This document shows positions 20,743 to 31,157 of a DNA stretch of 37,385 bases, one piece after another. The notes under the pieces were generated by a model that was not told the origin of the DNA, did no database searches, and was given only the letters and a program-made list of their open reading frames with translations. A program made the translations under genes and the position numbers. Location: the NCBI GenBank assembly GCA_003427395.1, contig BFEA01000249.1, positions 1,326,571 to 1,363,955 on the forward strand, given 5' to 3'. Within the stretch, counting starts at the first letter, position 1. Every line of letters begins with the position of its first letter. Origin of the DNA: Chara braunii (lineage: Eukaryota > Streptophyta > Charophyceae > Charales > Characeae).

Positions 20743-20943
20743 TTAATTTTTCTCTTTGTTCTTTTTTATAGTCTTGGTTCTGGTCGAACAATCATTTTGT
20801 TTGTGTTGCCACTGTTGCGATGTCTTGCGTGAGTCGGCGCTATTCATTCTTCTTGCCTGGTACGTCTCTGGGGAGTCCCCTTGTCCTCTTGTCCTTTCCT
20901 TTTGATGGTTTTCAATTCTTGGAAACCATGTCGCGAATAAAAT

Positions 20944-21435
20944 ATGTTGATGTCTGGGGGTCGAACCCCGCGTTCGCATCCGCTGACACTCGAGATACAA
21001 GAGAGGACAGACTCAACTCTCAAGAGAGGGCCTGGTTATCTTCCAGCGCCGGAGGGCCCGCAATTGTGGCCGAGAAGCGCAACCGCTAGTCAAACTGAAG
21101 TCAGACTGCCGGTTGTTAACTCTCTGGCGACTCTCCAACTCGTAGCAAAGACCCCCCTTCTCCTTCAAAGAAATCAGCCACTCTTCCAAGCTCGCGACCC
21201 AAAGTGCACTGGGCACACGCCAGCCTGCACTTTCGTTGCTGGTCTGCTGCAGCTTGCTCTACGTGCCGAGCACTGTGCAGACCAACAGATAAATCGGCGA
21301 CCTCGCAGCCCGCTCTCTTGCTTTAGCGCTGGCAATCGAATGACAATACATTGGCCGACAGGTATGTCTTCTCCTCGCGGCTCCCTGCTCGTTGCTTCGA
21401 CCGAAGAGGAGGGCGGCGCACCTGTCAACAAGTAG
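20944..21435 (+). CDS. Unrecognised 163-codon open frame
   Basis: An open frame of 163 codons, possibly without its true start (TTG at 20944). The mid part, VNSLATLQLVAKTPLLLQRN and a Cys-containing TFVAGLLQLALRAEHCADQQ, looks like a Leu/Ala-rich helix region. No catalytic or binding motif is visible. An ACAG|GTATGT donor-like site falls inside at about 21355-21363. Antisense frames are also open here, so it may follow from base composition. Confidence 0.2.
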   Translation: MLMSGGRTPRSHPLTLEIQERTDSTLKRGPGYLPAPEGPQLWPRSATASQTEVRLPVVNSLATLQLVAKTPLLLQRNQPLFQARDPKCTGHTPACTFVAGLLQLALRAEHCADQQINRRPRSPLSCFSAGNRMTIHWPTGMSSPRGSLLVASTEEEGGAPVNK

Positions 21436-23360
21436 CCCAGCCTCGCAGTAGTTAAGCATGTGCCGCTGCCGTGTTAGCGCCTCACCACAACTCGTAGCCA
21501 TATATGGCTCAGAGGTAGTGCAACCAGTAGCAGTCTGTAGCAGTCTGTAGTAGCCTGCAAAACCAATTGAAGTGCGTAAAGATGTCGAGCTAGTAGACCA
21601 CCACTGGGACCAGGTACGTGCCCCTCTTTCCTATCCCGTTCTCTCTCACCCTCTTTCTCTCATGCATAAGAGTTCATACGACAAGTAAGTCCCCAACTCC
21701 GTAGTTGTCGTCATGCTACATTGACCGACAGAACCGAACAAGGTCAACTAGATCTTTCGTTAGTTTACGAAAGTATACTTTTCACAGCCGGCTGGTAATT
21801 CTCCAACATCACAGTCGTTTCACGCTACTTCCGTCGATCAAATAGGCAAGGTCGGATGAATCTTCTACTTGAATGTGGAGGTATTCATCGCTCTCCTACC
21901 ATGCACGCAGAGTGATAGAGCGACACTGCTTCTATCGACGGGGTGAGTAGAATCAGAATGAACTTTTATGCTAGAACTTGGTCGAACCCGATCCCTCGGC
22001 GGTACGTTGTGCTCAGTGAACAGCAACCTCCTGATCTTGCTTTCTTCTCCGCCTGGCTAAGTTGTCTCCTCCGCCCGCTGCCCAGTCCTCGTACCCGCTT
22101 GCTCGTCGGTCACGTACGTCCGCAGCGCCCGCTCCTTCGTGGCATGATAACGAAGATGACGACGGAGAGCCCGTAGCACGTAGACCAACGAGCAGGGTGG
22201 GATCCAGCTTAACCGTGCAAAATTATTAGTGAGCCTTCCGTCACAACGTGGAAGGGTATGCCCCAAATTTCAACGCTTCTCCTTCATACCACTAGCAGGT
22301 ACGTATCTCCATCTCCCTCCACTGACCAGTCTACTCTCTTTCTCTCTTCCTCACTCGTTCATCCTCCTTAACTAGTCCCATCCACTCATTTTTATTTGAT
22401 TACTGCGCAGCCTTTCGCTCCTTCAACAGTAAATCCGCCTACTAACCTTCAATTCTGACCCCGTAGTCAGCCCCGCCCTATCAACAAACCTCCGAACCAC
22501 ATCTCCCTTCGCCTGATCCCAACCGATATCGAGCGAGGTAAGCAATTCCTACCCCGAAAACCTCTACCCACATCTTCCCCCCTCTCGTTTCTGCCAAGAT
22601 ATGGGCAGAGAAATGGTAATCTCCTTCACCATAGCCGCACTCCCGCCCCCTTCGCGCATCCCGTATCTCTCATAGCGCCGAAATCACATCCCCATTGCGG
22701 ATTATGACCGCGCCATTCGATTCACCCCGGGCCAAACCTCTGCGATAACCTCCTACCTCTCTCGATTCCACTAAGGATCGAGGGAGCTATGTTTTCTCGG
22801 TCGCCCCTTGCATAACTCTCACCATGGCTTCCTTCCACGGTACCTGGCGCTTGTGCATGTCCGAGTTCATCCCCCCCCCCCCCCCCCCNCCTTTTTTCTC
22901 TCTTTGCTCGTAGCTCCGCAGTCTCTGACTCCTCCTTCACTCCGCGTGCACCTATCACAACTTTTTGTCCCAATTCATTCCCTCTTTTGCCCTTCTTCCT
23001 TGCTACCCGTCACTCCCCCTCAGCACAAAACGGTATGCTGATCCAAGCACCACAAAGAATGTCGATCGATACTATCAGCAGGACGGTGGTCACAAATGAT
23101 GGGATCCGCTACAGAGTGAGTAACAACTCACCCGCCGAGTCCGACCAGCCACGAACAATCAGCGCCGAAGTAGGCAATCCTTTGTTCTGCTGTCGGGTCA
23201 ATTGCCGACAGCCCGTTGAATAGGAGGGCGCAGTCCTACTACAGAGCTTTGCAGCGTGCGCCCAAGTAGCAACTAATCGTCCCTACCCCTTAGCGATACG
23301 CAGTCCGGTTATCCTACGAAGCTTCGAAGGGAAGAACTCGTCGGCCGGTAAGTCTCCCGC
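21350..23360 (+). other. Field of splice-donor-like sites between pyrimidine tracts
   Basis: Donor-like words CAG|GTATGT (about 21358), CAG|GTACGT (21614 and 22292), CAA|GTAAGT (21687), GAG|GTAAGC (22537) and CCG|GTAAGT (23347) recur on the plus strand. Most are followed by C/T-rich DNA. A frame at 22035-22229 reads PAPSWHDNEDDDGEP and ends in TAG. This may be a multi-exon or decayed transcript region; no exon chain could be proven. Short frames at 21943-22176 and 22987-23223 lack motifs. Confidence 0.3.
22871..22891. repeat. Poly-C tract with embedded N
   Basis: Eighteen C, an N at 22889, then two C. It is an unresolved homopolymer length. Confidence 0.95.
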
Positions 23361-23639
23361 TCCTACTCCCAAGTTCGACGAACGACTTTGCATGTCAGTT
23401 CCGCTGGTTCGTCCTCCTACGCTTACCGACTGTGTGTGCTACCGCTTCAGGCCCTTGTCAGAGTTCCATTTGGCCTGCACTGTTGAGGCAGGGCTGACCA
23501 TCTTTCTAACAGGCGAAACCATGCAGACAGCAGTCACAAAGTCGTTGGGCGAATAAAGGGCCTTTGCCAACAACCTACACACGCGGGGATCCGGACGGCT
23601 CCTAGAACCAGTGCCTTGCATCCACTCAAGGGATAGATA

Positions 23640-23895
23640 AAACATAAATCACTGTAATAATAAAATAATAATCGCGAGTATGAAAACAAAGCCGCGAGAT
23701 GAGAGGTGAAAAAGGGATCCGCACCACCTCGACACCGCGGGCAGCAAAACCATGGGGGATAGCCTCGCATTGCCCTCAACCCAGTGGTTTTTCCTCGCCG
23801 CTCCAATACTCCTATGCTGCCGCTCGCTAGCTTCGATCCTTGAATCTCCTGGTTGAAAGTCCGGCATTGTAACCAATAGCACTAGGCCCAAGGCT
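23640..23895 (-). mobile_element. tRNA-Glu-derived SINE or tRNA-like retroposon
   Basis: Read on the minus strand, the head holds an A-box-like TAGTGCTATTGG (23884-23873). It continues GGTTACAATGCCGG, CTTTCAACCAGGAG and a B-box-like GGATCGAAGC (about 23838-23829). GGTTA, CTTTCA-N-CCAGGAG and GG-N-TCGA match eukaryotic tRNA-Glu(UUC) in order and spacing. The stems are imperfect, so it is not a working tRNA. About 190 bp further the strand reaches an AT-rich simple tail (TTATTATTTTATTATTAC near 23655), as in SINEs. An internal RNA polymerase III promoter is expected for this class. Confidence 0.6.
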
Positions 23896-24239
23896 AGGTC
23901 TAGCTTTGACGGACACCTAGACAAGCTAACATTGCGCGACGCGCAGATCTACCGAAACATTTTCAAAATCGCATTGTTGTCGATGCTGTCCTCCGCACGT
24001 ACGCACAGGTCACAGATAAATACACCAATCACGAAACTTTTTTTTTTTTAAATCCTAGTTTAATCAGAAATTAAACTTAGTCAGCAACCAAACCCCGGCT
24101 TCACAATCATCAAAAGAAAGAGAGATCACACGCGCGCCTTAAGTCCGCGCGCACACATACTCCCTACTCTAGTCAACCATTTTTTATCCGACGTAAATCA
24201 CAGCCGCGACTCGCGCAGTACTCTTAAACCTCAAACCAA
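23896..24239. other. Non-coding spacer
   Basis: A T9 run lies at about 24041 and ACACGCGCGC/GCGCGCACAC patches at 24127-24156. No frame is supported. Confidence 0.35.
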
Positions 24240-24816
24240 ACTTATTCTCTATCGTTTGCAAAAAACAGGGCAGATACCCTTGCAAGGGTATTCACACCGA
24301 CAACGGGGTTCCTCCACGAGAGTTGACAGTTGAGGGGAAGAGTTCTGACGCGCCGATCCTTGCCCCCTTCGACCCATCGTGGTCAATCTCGAGGAAATCG
24401 CAAAACTCAGCGAAGGCTTGACTTGGAGGGTTTGGAACCCGATCATAGGGATCCCTTACAATGTGTTGAACGACAAATCCAGCACGACTGAGATCATCGC
24501 TAACTCCCTACCAAATATCATAAAAACTCACCTCTCGACCTCAAGGATCTCACTGCAAGACGAGGCTACCACCAATGATGTGGATATGGGGGTAGAAGAA
24601 GACGTATGGAGGAAGAAGAGGAGGAGGAGCTGGGTTTGGGCGATAAGTTCTCCCCTGGAGGAGGCACCAAAGTATCACATACTTCGTCGAAGAGCAATGC
24701 AGGAGATTACAACATGGGCCCCGCATCAGCGAGGGATGACAACAGGGATTCGGGCACCGAGAGCCGCAAGAACGATGTTGCAATGGACTGAAGATCTCAC
24801 CCCTAATAGTAATTAA
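24240..24816 (+). pseudogene. LINE ORF1 C-terminal region (tentative), frameshifted
   Basis: One frame from about 24252 reads CKKQGRYPCKGIHTDNGVPP, a short Cys-containing stretch that could be a decayed zinc knuckle. Near 24375 the reading moves to frame 1 (24379-24816): LEEIAKLSEGLTWRVWNPI, then an acidic patch (DVDMGVEEDVW) and a Lys/Arg run. It lies about 200 bases before a LINE endonuclease on the same strand, which suits the end of ORF1. The family is inferred from position, not from a clear domain. Confidence 0.4.
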
Positions 24817-24995
24817 ACCCGTTTCACACATGCAGAAACAAAAATCCCAAAACACAAGTCAGTAGGCAACCAAACAGGAAGGGGAGAACAAAAAAAGAAA
24901 AAAAAAAGAAGGCAAAGAGAGAAACGAGTTATCAGCCAATGTCGGGCCTCATAGATACCAGAGCAGGGCAAGGCAGCCCACACAAGACTAACTAG

Positions 24996-25575
24996 TATGC
25001 CAAGGGTCTCCAAATACTAAGCTGGAATGTCAAGGGTCTAGGGGACATCTTAACCGAGGAAGACAAAATCAGAGAAATCCGGCTCGGTCTCATAGGAAAA
25101 GATCAGCTCAGGACTGATACGATACTACTCCAAGAGACCCATCTATCCAACCTGAACAACCATGCCAGAATAGAACGAACTGTGAAGAGGACAATAGGGG
25201 GATATGCCTTCGCACTTTGGTCCAACAAAGATGGCCAAAGCAAGAGAGGAACTGCAATTCTCATACCAAGGACGCCCAAGATTCTAAGCGAAGGAACCTG
25301 AACAGTGAGGGAGACAGTGAGGACGGTAGATGTTCATGGTTAGACTAAAATGGCAAGACGAAGAGTTGAGAATCCTCAACCCATATGCACCCAACACAAA
25401 ACCCGAACGACTGATTTTCTTTGAGAACATCAAACCTCTTATCCCCACCCCGCAACTAGTTGTCATTGCAGTAGACTGGAACACGACTATGGATCCCAAC
25501 TTGGACCGGATCTCTAGGACCCCAATTGTCGGGGACAGGAGTTCCCAAATAAAATGGGGACAGCATGTGGGGTAG
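24996..25575 (+). pseudogene. LINE ORF2 endonuclease (EEP/APE type) fragment
   Basis: The AP-type endonuclease of a LINE nicks target DNA to prime reverse transcription. Frame 3 (24996-25301) starts ILSWNVKGLGD, with the catalytic Asn strand, and has LLQETHLS, with the catalytic Glu, at about 25125-25145. TGA at 25299-25301 and a frameshift move the rest to frame 1 (25330-25575): LNPYAPNTK and VVIAVDWNTTMDPNLD. The usual G-D-W-N box has Val in place of Gly (codon 25471-25473); Asp and Asn remain. The sequence stops at about 25565, where a different repeat begins, so the RT domain is absent. Confidence 0.85.
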
Positions 25576-26300
25576 TGCCGGGGACCGCAAGAGGTCAAAT
25601 CAAAATAATCACAAATTGACACCAGGATCGGCGAGACTAGTGTCGGGGGCTAGTATGGGATTAGTGTCGGGGACTTGAGATGTCCCAAGAAAATATGGGA
25701 GCTTCATGAGGAATAAATAATCCAAGAGAGATGCACCATTGAGATCAAAATTTAATGGCTCAAACGAGTGGGAGCGAACGGGAGAGCCATAAAGGGAAAA
25801 AGAGGGGAAGAAATGTGGAAGGTGGGTGTGGACTACAGTCTGAGACATCTTGGACCAGCCAGACTAAAGAAATTAGGGCTTTGAGAGGCCCCACGAGAAA
25901 AAAAAAGCTACCAAGAAAAAATCGGAGCAAAACAGGTCACAGTTTGGAGCGAACGGTGGCAAAATGGGAACCCCATATGCATGGGGTTGCCATAATTGCA
26001 GTCCAAAAAATAACAAAATCCCCCTTGGGCATGATCCAAGCCTACATAGGGCCTATAAAAAGTCTCAACAACTACTTGAGACTTGGCATGTCAGAAAAGA
26101 AAAAGGAGAGAAAAAAAAGGGAGAATGAGACAAAAAAATAGGAGAAGAAGGTGAGAGTGAGTTAGCCGTTAGTAGGGACTGGCACAATAGGGACTGGCAA
26201 GTCCCTACTGTCCGAATTGTGTGGGGGAAAGAAAAGAGAAAAGAAAAAAAGAAGAAAAAAGACCAATAACGGTAAAAACCGACCACTTGGGAGATACGTC

Positions 26301-26336
26301 TGTGATCGGATTCATCCTAGGATGAATCCGGTCACA
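26301..26336. repeat. 36-bp near-perfect palindrome
   Basis: The central 24 bases at 26307-26330 form a perfect palindrome, with half-site CGGATTCATCCT followed by its complement. TGTGA/TCACA extends the arms to 26301-26336 with one mismatch. It lies between the two 1.2-kb copies. Confidence 0.92.
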
Positions 26337-26343
26337 AAGTATC

Positions 26344-26386
26344 TTGATTTTCTTTAAATTTTCTTGGGACAATCAAAGAAAATCAA
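26344..26386. repeat. 12-bp perfect inverted repeat
   Basis: TTGATTTTCTTT at 26344-26355 is complemented by AAAGAAAATCAA at 26375-26386, with a 19-base loop. It lies 7 bases after the 36-bp palindrome. Confidence 0.9.
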
Positions 26387-27259
26387 AATCTCTTACAACC
26401 GAGATGCAACGGATTGCAAGAGGGGAGGGAATCACATGTGTTAAGTACATCCGGAGCCAATATTAAGCTCGGATGCACTTGGAAATGAGCCGCTTTATTT
26501 TGTTTTTGTTTGGGGCAATGAGAGCACGAAAATGACCATGACTGCACTCTGAGAAATAACGGACTGCATGATGGTGCCAAGGCCAAGGGAAAATGAGCCT
26601 TGACACACTCAAGACGTTGGAAAGAAGTGCCTCAAGAATGAAGCAAGTGAAGACGGTAAATGACCACCGTGAAGATGAGGATCTCGCGGTCGGGAATAAT
26701 CGACGCACTTGAGACACATGAGTAGGAGATATGGGGACTGTTCGAGATTGGGAAGTCTCAAATAAAAATGAGACGTCATCAGGAACGATGTCGGGGACTA
26801 GATGTGCCCAAATAAAAATAATCGAAAATTGGGACATGTGCCGACGGGACTAGAAAATGAGACTAGTGTGAGAAAAGTGGCGGGGACTTAAGTTGTCCCA
26901 AAGGAACTATGGGTGAACACGCAAAGAAAGTGGCACCGTCAAGATAAAGATATAGATGGTGGAAGATATTAGCAACCACCAGTGCAAATACTAGTGGGGC
27001 GAAGATACAAGAAGTGTGGAGGTAAAAAGGGAAAAAAAGTGATGATGGGAGACCTACCTTCCAGTCTGAGATATCTCGGACTAGCAAGGCATTAGAAAAC
27101 AAAGCCCCAAGGGGCTGTATTGTAGAAAATAGGCTGTCAAGGAAAAATCGAAGCAAGAGGGGTCAAAAGTTGGGACTAATGGAGGCAAAATGAAGCCCCT
27201 ATGAGTGTGGGGGCCTCATTATTGTGATTCGAGAAATAACCGTCAGCAGCTTGATCTAG

Positions 27260-27279
27260 ATCTTGATGTAAATCAAGAT
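27260..27279. repeat. Short hairpin
   Basis: ATCTTGAT-GTAA-ATCAAGAT is a perfect 8-bp stem with a 4-base loop. Confidence 0.85.
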
Positions 27280-27465
27280 TGATGGCTTAGAAAAGAAGTT
27301 CACAGTTGCTTAACACTTGTCACAACAAAAATAAAAGAAAAGAAAAAAAAAAGGGGAGGAAAAGGAGGGAGAATGAGACAAAGGGGGAGAAAAGAGCGGA
27401 GAGAAATGTGTCGGTCAGTTGGGACTGGCATAGTAGGGACTGGCAGGTCCCTACTATGACCTTAT

Positions 27466-28204
27466 CACTTCAGATTTAGTGGAGGTCAATCCGGAGTCAG
27501 GAGATAAGGCCCTTGGGCATTATCTCGACAACATCTAAATTAAGAAGACAAAAATGAGAGAAAAAGCAAAATAAAATTGACCAGTTTTCTTTTGGGTCAT
27601 GGATATGGGATTCAAATCCATGGAGGAGGTGATATGGCTGTTTTTTGTGAGGCCAACACAAACGGGCAACTCCGAAATGAGTTGGCAGCTCAAAATGGAA
27701 AGAAACAAATGAAAGAAAAAAACGAAACAGTGCACTTGGCAAAAAATGAAGGTCAGATGCACCAAAAATTAAGAAAGTGAGCCATGGGGCTCAAATTTGA
27801 AGTAAGGGTCACTTGGGGGTAACTCGAATTATTGCTGGCCTTGGATCTCAGCCAGAGCCAAGGCTGGGAATGCACTGAGACACAAGAAAATGCCTCGGCC
27901 TACTCAAATTGGGGTAGGACCAGAGAAAATTGAAAAAAAGGTTCACAAGACCTTTGTTTTTCAAGTAAGGTTGCCCCTTGATTATTTGGACCCAAGGGGC
28001 AACATCAAAAAATAAAAATGAGGCATGAGGAGGCTCTAGAGGCAGTTTGAGTTGGTACCAACCACTCGGACTGCATGGACTTGGCCAAAAAAAAGCCCAG
28101 GTGTTCCAGGAGAGGCCTAGTAGTGAGGAAAAGTCTTGGGGATACCTCGATTTACCATGGGGCATGGAGAGGCCCATGGGCTGGCCGAAGTGTTGTGCCC
28201 AACC
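27466..28204. other. Purine-rich non-coding stretch before a TATA box
   Basis: A/G-rich DNA with no supported frame. GGCCCATGGGCTGGCC near 28171 is a partial palindrome. The stretch may be the U3-like upstream region of the TATA box at 28205. Confidence 0.35.
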
Positions 28205-28211
28205 TATATAA
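28205..28211 (+). promoter_or_regulatory. TATA box candidate
   Basis: TATATAA lies in CAACCTATATAAGCTGGGGG, followed 30 bases later by CACACTCACATTTGC, a plausible start site. Downstream, CCATAGCC occurs at 28410, 28483 and 28508, as in other leader-like parts of this window. Confidence 0.5.
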
Positions 28212-29594
28212 GCTGGGGGAGCAGCCCGCCACACTCACATTTGCATGAGGCAAGTACATATTGTTCGTATGAGCTCAAGATAGCACAACACTCAGCCGGA
28301 GTGAGAGGAGGGGAACAATTGCCAGTTTGGGAGCCTAAGGGAGATTGTAGGCTAGTGAGAGGAAATGCAAAGGCTAGAAGAAGTGAGGCTGGCGTAGGGG
28401 AGTGATCCGCCATAGCCCCCAGGCTATGAGGCAAAAAGGAAGGCTAGAGAGAGTCCCCTTAGCCCTCCTAGAGGGGAGGACTCCATAGCCTTAGTAGTAG
28501 AAGTTTGCCATAGCCGAAAAGAGACTGAGGAGAGAGAAGGATGAGGGTTTGAAAACGAAGGAAGCCATAGTTGCGTAACAATTGTGCAGAGAGAAAGAAA
28601 GCCTCATCAAAATTGGCATCTCAACTTCAAGACAAGAGGACAGGACGAACGGTGAAAAAGTTATGACCTCACTTGGTGGAAGGAGAGGGCAAGGGGAGGA
28701 TTGTCGGTCCCTTGTGCCACCAAGAAGAAAAATAAGAAGGTGTTTGAGAGTTTGAAGGTTGACAAGTCTAAAAGGAACTAGATAGAATTGTTGAGTGAAA
28801 GCAAGGTCAGTGTACTCAACTAGCACCCTGACTGCATGACTAAGAGAAGAGGATGGCTTGGACAGTGGAAGAAAATGAAGAAGGAAGGAACCAAAGGACA
28901 AAGGAAATTAGGCTTACGAGAGGGATTATGTGTTGACCCCAAATGGGGGTTGTATTTGTCTTCATTGTACTGAGTGTGCAGTTGAGTAGCTTTTAAGGAT
29001 GCCTTGAGTTGGATTGTGCCCGGATAGGTTGGGCGGCAAAGAAAAAGGGGGAACAAAAGTCAAACGGGTTGTGAACGTTACCCTCCCCCATGAATGAGTC
29101 CTTTTGTGCATATGGTCCTTATTGTGAAGGAAAGAGGTGGTCTGTATGGTTGAGGTCTGCAAAAGTGTGGGACGGTCGAGGCGGCCGCCGAGTCATATGA
29201 GCATGTGGGTGGGGACCCCAAAAGAGTAAGGGGCGCATAGGGAAGTGACAAAACATATTGCATGATGTATGAGATAGAGAAGGCTAACGCGTAGACCAGC
29301 TAAGAGGATTTGGGGCGTCCCCTACCTCGATGAAGTCGTAAGACCATTGCGTTTAGCGAATGGATGCGTGGCCCAAGGAAAACTTGGCCTACGCATAAGA
29401 GAAGGGAAATTCTCGAAGAACCCCTGGACTGCTTTAGTATTGGAAAGAGCAACTGCCTACGAACACAACAAAGTATCGAGGAAAGGATGATTGCGAGAGA
29501 TAAGTAAAACTACCCACCTAGCGGGAAAGCTGAGCTACATCCTCAATGTCAAAGCTCTCTCACTCTTTGGCCCACCCACATCCATCTCAAAGCA
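28212..29594 (+). other. Leader-like non-coding stretch
   Basis: Purine-biased DNA without a supported frame. It may be the R/U5 and leader of an LTR-type element or a host transcript. GGGCACTACAAAATTGGTGGAG near 29713 resembles an LTR end (CA) followed by TGG of a primer-binding site, but the match to tRNA-iMet is only partial. Confidence 0.3.
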
Positions 29595-30585
29595 CTAGGT
29601 GGGGGTGACTCTGTGACGAATGGCTCCGCGCCCAGAGCATGAGTGTAGGCGGAGCCGAGCCAACTGAGACTCACAGAAGGGTCGGCTATGGCTCGAAAGT
29701 CTAACAAGGTGGGGCACTACAAAATTGGTGGAGATGTCAGGTTGGGGGTTAAATTGACCCTTGCCATTCCGGAGGGGGTGCCCGACGCGTGATCGTGTAC
29801 ATAACTGAAGAGGAAAGAAAATGGACTTGGGCTTCCTCTTTCCCTTGAGAGAATTCAATTTGAAGGTGGCTGGGCGCATGGCATGGTCAGGCTTGGAGGT
29901 ATAACATGCATGATTGCACACTTGATTAGCTCGCTCGTTTTTGGGGAGTAGCTCTAGCTTCCTTCTTCTGGCACCGGTGCTTGCCAGTCTGGAAAGGCAT
30001 GTGGCAAGTCGCAGGTCGACCCTTCCTCTTCTTTTGAAAGAGGGGTTTCGATTACCTTGCAAGCGGTTGGTGTTCCGGTTTCGGCCGGGGTCCAATAAAA
30101 ATCCCACGGTGGAGTGATTTGATCGGCTGGGTGTTCTCCAGTATGCTTCTTCTGGGCCCAGCGGGCCCCTTGCACTAAAACACTCCGAATTGTTTGAAAC
30201 CATATGAAGACAACGACCATCTAAAAGGAACAATCCTGCCCTATGAAACGACAAATGAAGGAAGAGAAAAAAGAATGAAGGGAGTTGCTAAACTCTTAAG
30301 AAAACTAGCTCACCCTTGAAGATGCTCACGAGAAGGAACCAACCACTGTGTATGGATGGATAAGGGGAATGACGCACACTGTCCTAAGAGAGAATTGCAA
30401 GGCATGGGTAGGATGCGCTGGGTGCACCAAGGGAGAGGCACTTCTTTATGTATGTCCCACTTGGGACTTATGATTGCTTGAAGGGGAATTGAGTGTTCTG
30501 CCTGCGGAAAGAAGGGAAGGAGATTTGAGCCTTCTGGGGCCGGTTGCGAAACGCCGCTTCCCATAGGTGGTCCTTTTTGTTTCAT
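29595..30585 (-). CDS. Candidate two-exon minus-strand ORF (weak)
   Basis: On the minus strand, exon 1 (30585-30314) ends CTTCAAGG|GTGAGC. A 73-base intron (30313-30241) has a pyrimidine tract and ends TTTCATAG. Exon 2 (30240-29595) then continues in the same frame to a stop, giving about 305 residues. Frame agreement across good splice sites is suggestive. The protein is basic and Pro/Ser/Arg-rich with no known domain, and the opposite strand of exon 1 carries zinc-knuckle remnants, which argues against it. Confidence 0.2.
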
Positions 30586-30655
30586 GTGCGGCAGGGTGAG
30601 CCACCGAGCAATTGACAGGAGTTGGTCTCTTCAGGTTGGCCAAGAGCATTCACGC
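30488..30655 (+). pseudogene. Gag- or LINE-ORF1-like double zinc knuckle remnant
   Basis: Frame 2 reads ECSACGKKGRRFEPSGAGC at about 30491-30547 and FCFMCGRVSHRAIDR at about 30569-30613. Both follow C-x2-C-x4-H-x4-C spacing: the first has Arg in place of His, and the second has Arg in place of the last Cys. A TGA lies just upstream and TAG ends the frame near 30656. Tandem CCHC knuckles are typical of nucleic-acid-binding gag and LINE ORF1 proteins. No RT follows, so the parent element type is unknown. Confidence 0.5.
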
Positions 30656-30659
30656 TAGG

Positions 30660-31157
30660 GAGGGTCGAGCGTCACTTGCTACCTTGTCTGGTGGGGTGCG
30701 AAACGTCACCTCGGACGAGACAGTTGTTGTCGGTTGGCGAAGGAAAGACCACCGCATGTGGAGTGAAGGGGGTACCTTGGGGACATCCAATAGCTTCCCA
30801 AAGTACGACATGGAGAAAAATGAATTCATGATGGTCCAAGGGATGTGAATGCTCGGACTGTGAGCCTCGACTCCTACCAGCGGTGTGCGGGGTGATTCCC
30901 GATATCGAAGGGGACGTGCAAGAGCAGCAAGAAGGGATAGGGTACTTTGGGCAAACGAAGAGGGGTGATACCTGTGCCGGAGTTGAGGTACCGCGCTTGC
31001 AACGGTTGAGCTGCACTTGAGGTATGGGATAAAACTTTGCTGAAAGTTAAGCGGAGAGACCACATTGGAAAAAGTCGGTGAGGAGATGACCAGCCTGTAT
31101 GTGAGATTCTCTGCATTTTTTTTTTTATAGTAATCCTCCTCTGTAAAGCTTGGTTGA
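30660..31157 (+). other. Spacer before the domain array
   Basis: A frame at 30612-30848 is open but without motifs, and its Met-rich end (EKNEFMMVQGM) is inconclusive. A T11 run followed by ATAG at 31118-31134 resembles a splice acceptor just before the array. A partial hydrophobic frame crosses it. Confidence 0.3.

Larger units (their letters stand above)
25570..27465. repeat. Two imperfect copies of a 1.2-kb repeat
   Basis: Matching landmarks recur at offsets of 1213-1246 bp. CGGGGACTT is at 25668 and 26881; a TCTGAGA-ATC-TCGGAC-like block at about 25838 and 27065; GCAAAATG at 25959 and 27185; GGGACTGGCA-(C/T)A-(A/G)TAGGGACTGGCA at 26175 and 27421. CGGGGAC-tag words and AAAATAATC-AAATT near 25600 and 26800 mark the left ends. 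Minus-strand open frames inside it follow the purine-rich composition and are not supported. This is probably an unclassified mobile or satellite-like repeat that replaced the 3' part of the LINE. Confidence 0.8.

Noticed and set aside
20949-20975. tRNA T-arm-like GGGGTCGAACCCC
   Set aside because: The loop lacks the TTC core spacing and no anticodon or D arm can be found upstream.
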